Made by a program: the position numbers and the translations under genes. From contig NW_025408667.1 in the NCBI RefSeq assembly GCF_020360975.1, positions 4,216,001-4,280,000 of the forward strand: 64,000 nucleotides of DNA, read 5' to 3'. The notes under the pieces were generated by a model, which worked only from the letters and a program-made list of their open reading frames with translations, made no database searches and was not told the origin of the DNA. Origin of the DNA: Hirsutella rhossiliensis. Its lineage: Eukaryota > Ascomycota > Sordariomycetes > Hypocreales > Ophiocordycipitaceae. Positions 57,901 to 64,000 of the stretch are shown one piece after another; positions within the stretch are counted from its first letter, which is position 1; each line of letters starts with the position of its first letter.

Positions 57901-59072
57901 TCTTAAGGCTCACACCTGGGGATGGAGAGCCGAAAGAAACAGGAGACTGCTCCGGATGAGTTCCGCCGGGCCGCGAATGAGGCGGAGCTAAGAACGGCGC
58001 CGAAAAGCCAACAATTCGAGTATCTTTGCGTATTCAGCAGTTGCCTTCATGTTGACACGCATGTGCACACAGTCGTCTGATTTGACGGTCCGGAAGCAAC
58101 ATCACGGCCTTTGGATTGAAGCCCTGCATCACTGTGGCTAGACCTCAAAGTGATGCTTCCCGGGGGCAAACACTTGGAGGGGCATGCAAATAAAAATTCG
58201 CATGGTACTTTCACAATATTCGAGGTCCAGTGTGGTACGGCATACAGAGCGTCCTTGTGCAGTCAAATTGACATATGCCACACTCGGTCGCGACGAATGT
58301 GCACAGAAAGGTCGAGGCTTCAGGTCATCCATCGAGTCGGGCCATTCAGCTTGGACCGATTCAGGAATACCTAAGTAGAATTTGCTCTTCCTGTCTGTAG
58401 TAGAATAGTATATGTGACCAGTACATGTATGCTATCATAGTCGCTACACCTTTGAACATCCCGTTGAAGGAACGTCGTCGGGTTTCACGTCACCGAGTCT
58501 TTATTGTACTTGACTTATCTGGATTCATGAAATTTGGCAGAAGCAAAAGAAACCATAGGCCTCGGCCACATAAATTTTATAAGATAAGAGTGACCAGATT
58601 TTATTTATATCTAGTGCTCTTTGCCCTAAAGTTGATATACTTACCGCTTTATATATATAACGCAAATATTTACTTACAGCCCCCTTTTGATAATACTGGT
58701 TCATAATAGAGCGCTGTTTAGCGCGCCGAACCAGGTGAACGATGCGGCACTTTTAGTAGGCTCGACAACGAGGAGCAATGGTAGAGGTACTGCGTAACCT
58801 ATAGTACACCCAGATAGTAGAAATGGTAGAGAGGAGGGGTAGGCGCTAAGGCTATAAGTATCAAAGATTTGGACGAGGATTCTTCGTCTCTTCTAAATAT
58901 ACGCTGCCGTTATAACATCCCCGATCCCGAGCATATTACCTTTATACTTTAATGAGAAATCAAGTAGTCATGTCAGTTTAATTTAATTCAGACAACTTAA
59001 CAGACGATTCTATTCCAAGTAATCAAGTTTCGACCCCGAACTTGACTTCAAATGAAGCTGGCGCTATAATTT
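54944..59072. other. Gene-poor spacer with an AT-rich eastern part
   Basis: About 4.1 kb with no supportable gene. A short CTCGCT-type repeat lies near 57765-57792. From about 58380 to 59060 the base composition turns strongly AT-rich, unlike the genes on either side, as expected for an old repeat relic. Confidence 0.5.
58380..59060. repeat. AT-rich island, possible eroded repeat
   Basis: Long TATA/TTAT/ATTTA runs and depleted CpG stand out against GC-rich flanks. The open frame at 58425-58706 is hydrophobic simply because of AT composition. No transposon ends are visible, so identity is unknown. Confidence 0.4.
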
Positions 59073-59775
59073 CTAGGCCTTGACAGCACTCTTTTCCTGA
59101 ACTCGCCCATCAACAACTTCGTACTCTTTGCCTTCCGGAGGATCATCCAACGACGTTTCAAATTTTCCAAAGTTGTCCACGCTTATATGGTATAGATTAG
59201 CCCATACGTCGCAGTTGAAAATCACATGTCGTACGGCGGCCCCAGCTGGGGATATCCAAAACATCCACCAAGGCGTGTCTTTTTTCTTGTCCTCTGGGAC
59301 ACTAGCGCATGCGTCGTTCATACTAATAGGATGATTAGATACCTCTGACAGCAGAACCGTAATTTAGATCTGGTACATACTCCTTGAAAAATATGTTGTC
59401 CACTTCGGTTTTGACATTGCGGTAGAAGCGACCTTGCTTCTTGAGGGTGTGATAGCAGAAATCATGGCGTCGACATGACTTGGTGTAATTAAGGCCTGGC
59501 ATCGGTTCATCCGGTGACGCAGTGCAACCGTCCGTCCACCACTCAAACCCTGGGGTGCGATAGGGCGAGTCCCACTCAGAATCGAATTCGTCAAGATTGC
59601 ATTTAAAGCATAACTTGTCCACCTGCTTTTCAGGCGACAACCGGACTCTCTCCGGAACTGTTAGGCAAACGCCAGTGGGTTCCTGAGGTTCCATAGGCGG
59701 TGTGGTCGGCGCTGCAGGCGGCACCGCCTGAACAGCCGTCAGAAGAGCAAGCCCGGTAACTACTGAGAGTCTCAT
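59073..59775 (-). CDS. Secreted phospholipase A2 (fungal/prokaryotic type)
   Basis: Two exons, 59775-59381 and 59322-59073, 214 residues. The intron has a GTATGT donor and a TCTAATC branch point and joins DNIFFKD to MNDACASVPED, restoring the family's D-x(2)-F-x-x-D spacing before a Cys. The signal peptide is MRLSVVTGLALLTAVQA. The catalytic motif CRRHDFCYH (His104-Asp105) is intact, with paired Cys (KLCFKC, DGC, NC) for disulphides. Family role: calcium-dependent hydrolysis of the sn-2 ester of phospholipids outside the cell. The C-terminus has CDVWANLYHISV, matching the family's last Cys-Trp/Tyr helix. Reading through instead of splicing would stop after SAVRGI, losing this helix. The gene stands alone between an AT-rich island and a transposon. 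Expression or host role cannot be inferred. Confidence 0.86.
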
Positions 59776-61193
59776 ATCGATAAAGACTGTCAGTGGATGC
59801 TCAGATGGGTCTTGTCAACGCCTCGATAAGTTTGGCAGTGTAATGGTAGAGATCTGGAGACTGTTGGACTGGAGGGCGGCAAGGGGAAGATGTGTCCTTA
59901 TATGAAGAAATCAAATCTTCTTGACGAGATATCACGTTCCATTGGGTGGGTATAGCAGCAACGTTGAGCATGCATTGAGTGAATGAGCCTTGAAATTTCT
60001 TCTAAAGCGTGGCCAGCCGGGATTCGGTAGCCGCCACCCTTCGACTGTGCAGTACGTCTAGAGCACAGTCCCTGGTCCGCACCAGTAGTACTTTTGTCCT
60101 TGCAAAGCCCGGTTTTTATGCTTATGTGCAATTAGCTGTATACTAAGTCGTCGATTCGGACATGTGATTCATGCTTAGCCAAATGACACATGAGGCGATT
60201 CTGGCCAAATATCCGCAATGGCCTTATAGTGTTCCAAGCTGCAACAGCCCTAATTGCTGGCGTTTAATGCGGGGAGCATGCTCACCCAGCTGCATAAATG
60301 CTATGCCCTGAACACACAGATACTACCCTGAAATGGAGCAAAGGGTTTCAATGTTAGTTGGAGATATTGGATGAAACTATTCAGACCAGCTTCAAGAGCC
60401 AATCATCCTTTTGTGGACCATGACAACTACAGAGTAGTCAGTTCTAACTGGAGCATTTAATGTGTGGCCCTGTTCCTTGGCGAAGGGTCGGAGATATCTT
60501 TTAGAGTAAGAGCCGGCGAGCGTAGGTGGGTCATATGTCCGAGAAGCATTAACGATACGACCCATATTATTGGCGGACTTGAGTAAGTTTATGGTGCGAC
60601 GCAGATGGAGCTGCGCTCCTCGGAATCTTCGCGATCCAAATCGCATCGCTCAGGGGGGCCTTGCCCGTTAAGAGTAAGTTAAACTGAGGCCACTCGTATC
60701 CTGGATGAATCAAGAACTCGCTGAACACACAATAGTCAGATTTTAACCAGTTTAGGATCATTTGGCCAGTTGAAATGGAAGCACGCACTCAAGAACCTTT
60801 TCGACATACTAATAATTTCCTAACAAATGCAAGGTTAGTCGCATTGCTCGAAATTCAGCGTAAAAGTCTCTGCACGCACCTATCGCCACTTTAGTCTAAT
60901 GCCGCATAAGTCCCTTTATCCTAACGCACTACTTATTATTATGGCCCTTTAGCTTTTGTTACTGTCAGGACAAGAAAGGGCCTATAATACGCGTTAGTAA
61001 CACCTCTATTGGGGGTGCCCTCATTTTGCATGGTGTAGCGGTATTTTACCAGCTTGACAGTTACTTAGCGACTCGTTCGTGCGGAGGGGGGAGGAAAACA
61101 CCGCCGCCCATCTCCCTATTTTCTCTACCAGATGGGCGGCGGTGTCCCCCCCACACTCCGCTTAATGAGGCGCACACTTAACGCTGAGGGCTA
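59776..61193. other. Spacer between phospholipase and transposon
   Basis: About 1.4 kb without a supportable gene. Short minus-strand frames at 60392-60788 look protein-like in places (WPQFNLLLTGKAPL), but I recognise no family. A 16-bp inverted repeat lies at 61098-61145. Confidence 0.45.
61098..61145. repeat. 16-bp perfect inverted repeat (fold-back) beside the transposon
   Basis: Arm ACACCGCCGCCCATCT at 61098-61113 is the exact reverse complement of 61130-61145, with a 16-base pyrimidine-rich loop. It ends 48 bp before the transposon's left end and is not part of its terminal repeats. Confidence 0.9.
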
Positions 61194-61294
61194 CCCGTTG
61201 ATCTTGGTGTGGGGCCACAGCAGCCCAACTAAGTGTCTTCGCCACTTAGTTGGCCCAAAAAATCCGGCACAGCCCAAAAAATCCGGCACAGCAG
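61194..61294 (+). repeat. Left terminal inverted repeat (101 bp)
   Basis: Begins CCCGTTGATCTTGGTGTGGG after a TA dinucleotide. Identical in reverse complement to 63877-63977; similarity stops sharply after base 101. Internal: stem arms 61225-61235 / 61243-61253 (CCAACTAAGTG) and direct repeats at 61254-61272 and 61273-61291. Confidence 0.95.
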
Positions 61295-61661
61295 GGTCCT
61301 CAATTTGGGGTGCAAAATCAAGGAAATTCTACGCTTCGCTTCATGGTGCCGTCAATGCGACTTCAAATAGCTAAAATATACATGTGATCAATAGCTGCGG
61401 ATCACCTAAAGACGCAAGTAACAACGAAAAGTGAAAAATCACGTCTTTGGGCCTATTTAGGAGCTGCCGCCTTCCAGTCGAAGAGATAGGAAGACCGCGT
61501 TTGTGAGTCCAAATAGACGTATTATGTAGTAATTTCGCCTGTTGTGCGTCTCTGAGAGCTATTTTATCCATACCTGTGTTCCTGGAGCGTCTGCTGTATC
61601 TTGTTGGACGATCGGGTGCGCGGTCGAGGGCATGGTGTATCGACTACCGCTTCAACCGCTG

Positions 61662-63786
61662 CTAACGGCGGCGATGAGGTATATTCTCTTGCGTGTCGAG
61701 TAAATTGTCCTCGTCTTCATCGTCGGCGCCATCCTCACTATGTTTGTCAAGATCGAGGCCTGTGAAATAGACGGTATCGTCACTGCCGGGCAACGACGAC
61801 ATATCTGTAAGTGGGCGAGGTCGGGTCGCTGCGCGCGCCCTGACATCTCTGGCGGAGTTATTTCTCTTCGTGGTATCATAGAAAAGGATTCCTTGATGGC
61901 TCTTTGAGCTCCCGCATGAGGGTATCGCAACTTTGCTCCAGAGTGTAGAACTCAACGTCTCGTCCCGTAAACTCTAGCCAGGGCTTAAAGTTCAATGTCT
62001 TGACTCTGCCATTGACTAACTGCTTCTTCCCGACTTTATAGTCTTCTCGGATCTTCTGCATCTCACGAACTCGTTTAAGATGCATCCTTATCTCCTGGCG
62101 CGTTTGAAGCCGGGTTTGCTTTGCCTGGAGCTCCTCATACTCCCGGGTGATGTCGGCCATGCTGGAGCTCGTGATAAACTCTCCGCGCGGCCTGACAATC
62201 TTGCCTCTCTTCATTCGATTCGCATACGCCTGGGTTCGGCTATTCTTATCGCTGACTATGCCCTGGGAATGTGACGCCATCGCGATAGACTCGGTGTTCA
62301 CTTTCGCAAGAACCCGCAAGTTTTCTCGTGATGGCGAGCTCATGAGGGGCCCATACCGTTGCCGGATATCATTGAGGGCATCCGCGGCGACTTGGAAACG
62401 CGTCTCCGAGGGTAGGAGCGAGGCGTATGCAGGATTGATCGGCTGCTGTTGTCGTAGCTGCTCGTGGAGGATCTTGGTGATCACCGGCGCTGGGTCGACA
62501 GGAAAGAGGCCTGTTTTTCAAATGCCGCCATAATGTTATGCCGCGTGAAGCCAGCCTCATATACGTCCTGAAAAGCTGTGAGGAAGTTGACCCGCGAAAA
62601 TGGTATGTTGCCTTCTGCGAGCGACTTCGAAGCGCTTTCTGATGTGCTGACTTTAGTGGCTGGAATACCCCAACATCAAGCGGCTGCATGAGGTGGGTGG
62701 AATGTGGAGGAAAATAGCAATGATGATATCAAACTTGATACAATACTCAGCAAAGTCAAGGGTGGTATGCCCTGTAAAGCCATCCACAACAAGCAATCGG
62801 TAGATCTTCTCGTCGTCAGGCCGTTGGTTTGGCGGCGCCTCCACGCGACTCATCCCCATGTTGGGGCGCCGAAGATGCTCGTCACAGCCGAACCACTCTT
62901 CCAGCGAATTTCCTGACTGTTTTGCTTGCGCTGACGATGCCCAAGACCAGCAGTTGAAATGCCTTGCCCACTCAAGGTGTATCTCTGCGTTGGAAAAGCC
63001 AGTTGGCGACTGGGCAAACCGTACGCCTGTCATGATGTCGATGCCGGCCCAGTTGGTGGTAGGGTAATGTTGGAAAACAAGCCAGGGTGGAAGAGAGTCC
63101 CCCACTGCGTTAACTGAGGCAATTACCGTGCAGGATTCTCGGTTTGCTGGGTCTAAAACTCGGGGCCGGGTGCTCTTGACTCTAGTGGTGCGCGTGATGA
63201 GAACTTGGATGCGTTCTCGCAGGCACCCAATGCGTATTCCGGCCTCGTCTTCATTCCAGATCTCTGAACTGCCAATACGGTAGCTGGTGATGATTTCTCG
63301 AAGCTTTGAGTAGAAAAATTCGACTTCTTCTACCCCGTGGGCTTCAAAGGACTTCCGGGCTCGTTCAACTGCTTTGAGATACGTCTTCGCGATCGCAGGA
63401 TGACTTCCACGCCAATTGTCAAGCCAACTTGACGAGACCGGGCGGGCATTGGGATCTCGACGCATTCTTATTGCATTTGCAACAGCTTCAAGTTGCTCTC
63501 TCGTGGCGGGCATGCCGGTGCGTTCCATCCACTGTACATACGCAACCAGGGCGTCGTCTTCGTCCTCCGTCAGCGCCAATGGACGCCCTGGAGCACGGGA
63601 AAAGGGGTTTTATGAAATTAATGGCTCTCTGTACGGATGAGCTCTTCACATTGTAACGGATGGCCGCATCTCGCACGGAAAGAGGCGTTCTTTTTGGTGT
63701 TGTTGAGCGACGAACATCGGCTCTGGGGTCGCGACGAGACGCCAGAACGGCTTTGCTGCCTCCAGGGTAGCCATGTTATCTGTCAT
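61662..63786 (-). pseudogene. Decayed pogo/Fot1-like DDE transposase
   Basis: The reading runs from an ATG near 63786 to a stop at 61662 but switches frame at least five times, near 63760, 63600, 62700, 62510-62640 and 61890. The segments still show the family order. First is a helix-turn-helix region (LSVRDAAIRYNVKSSSVQRA, 63490-63670). Next is a CENP-B-like region (LTEDEDDALVAYVQW). The catalytic core follows, with DEAGIR (first Asp), VDGFTGH (second Asp) and PLDVGVFQPLK (third Asp, in another frame). A long basic helical C-terminus (62484-61876) and an acidic tail (DGADDEDEDNLL) end it. The longest intact piece, 62653-63579, covers the first two catalytic Asp. Since frames change at several homopolymers, small indels are the likely cause. 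No functional product is expected from this copy. Confidence 0.88.
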
Positions 63787-63876
63787 AATGTATTCCGGCA
63801 AAAAGATACGTAAATAAAGTCAAGTTGCGCGAGAAAACGCGGTTGAGATGCATAGGGTTGACGTTTTGGAGGTGGG

Positions 63877-63977
63877 CTGCTGTGCCGGATTTTTTGGGCT
63901 GTGCCGGATTTTTTGGGCCAACTAAGTGGCGAAGACACTTAGTTGGGCTGCTGTGGCCCCACACCAAGATCAACGGG
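63877..63977 (-). repeat. Right terminal inverted repeat (101 bp)
   Basis: Exact reverse complement of the left repeat, followed by TA. Contains the same hairpin and two 19-bp repeats (63880-63898 and 63899-63917). Confidence 0.95.
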
Positions 63978-64000
63978 TATAGTGGAGCTGTCGCCGGGAT

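Larger units (their letters stand above)
61194..63977 (-). mobile_element. pogo/Fot1-like (Tc1-mariner superfamily) DNA transposon, 2784 bp
   Basis: The element is bounded by perfect 101-bp terminal inverted repeats (61194-61294 and 63877-63977) and flanked on both sides by TA (61192-61193 and 63978-63979), the target duplication expected for Tc1/mariner elements. The interior encodes, on the minus strand, a DDE transposase with Psq/CENP-B-like DNA-binding N-terminus, but the frame is broken several times. Each terminal repeat contains an 11-bp hairpin and two direct 19-bp repeats. Length is greater than for classic Fot1 elements because of a long C-terminal region and subterminal DNA. Such elements move by cut and paste with transposase acting on the terminal repeats. 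Confidence 0.93.

Noticed and set aside
59335..59381. Unspliced end of the phospholipase reading to SAVRGI
   Set aside because: A GTATGT donor at 59380 with a TCTAATC branch point joins to the second exon in phase and restores the conserved C-terminal Cys-containing helix.
50662..59775. Secondary-metabolite gene cluster
   Set aside because: Only tailoring-type enzymes are present; there is no polyketide, peptide or terpene synthase, no P450 and no pathway regulator in the window.

Overview
The window looks like nuclear DNA of a filamentous ascomycete (Pezizomycotina). A hypocrealean Sordariomycete is my guess from the gene families, not a proven placement. The genes carry short introns (about 50-115 bp) with GTAAGT/GTATGT-type donors and CTAAC/CTGAC branch points 10-30 bases before the acceptor. 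Coding regions are GC-rich with strong third-position GC, spacers are long, and promoters hold pyrimidine-rich tracts. I find 15 protein-coding genes and one DNA transposon. I found no convincing rRNA or tRNA gene, CRISPR array or bacterial operon. Exon boundaries were set by hand, requiring donor, branch point, acceptor and reading phase to agree.

Layout, left to right. 1-1557 (-): N-terminal part of a Pmc1-type Ca2+-ATPase running off the left edge. 2301-4653 (-): seven-exon LtrA-family membrane protein. 4654-8760: gene-poor spacer. 8761-10699 (+): seven-exon MFS transporter. 13875-19035 (+): full-length ABCC transporter. 19527-20774 (+): conserved fungal protein of unknown role. 21217-22386 (+): Irc6/p34-type adaptin-binding protein. 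22387-29887: 7.5 kb without a supportable gene, rich in GTAC motifs. 29888-31886 (+): Htf1-like homeobox regulator. 33045-37452 (+): Dnf3-type P4-ATPase, followed in frame by 64 more open codons after a single TAG. 38442-39860 (-): MDR-family oxidoreductase. 40959-45193 (-): undivided CAND1/TIP120. 45871-47289 (-) and 48094-50017 (+): an orphan basic protein and an FHA-like/kinase protein on a shared 0.8-kb divergent promoter. 50662-51897 (-): extended SDR reductase. 53157-54943 (-): secreted FAD-linked oxidase. 59073-59775 (-): secreted phospholipase A2. 61194-63977: pogo/Fot1-like transposon with perfect 101-bp inverted repeats and a decayed transposase.

How it fits together. The first 45 kb is mostly housekeeping: membrane transport and lipid asymmetry (Ca2+ pump, MFS, ABCC, flippase), vesicle coat regulation, cullin-ligase cycling and developmental transcription. 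The last 15 kb is more accessory: secreted enzymes, large AT-richer spacers and a transposable element. No operon-like logic applies and I see no convincing secondary-metabolite cluster. The points most worth a second look are the Dnf3 TAG plus extension, the transposon with perfect ends but a broken transposase, the 3n stop-free intron in the oxidoreductase, the AAG splice acceptors in four genes, and the very large upstream region of the homeobox gene.
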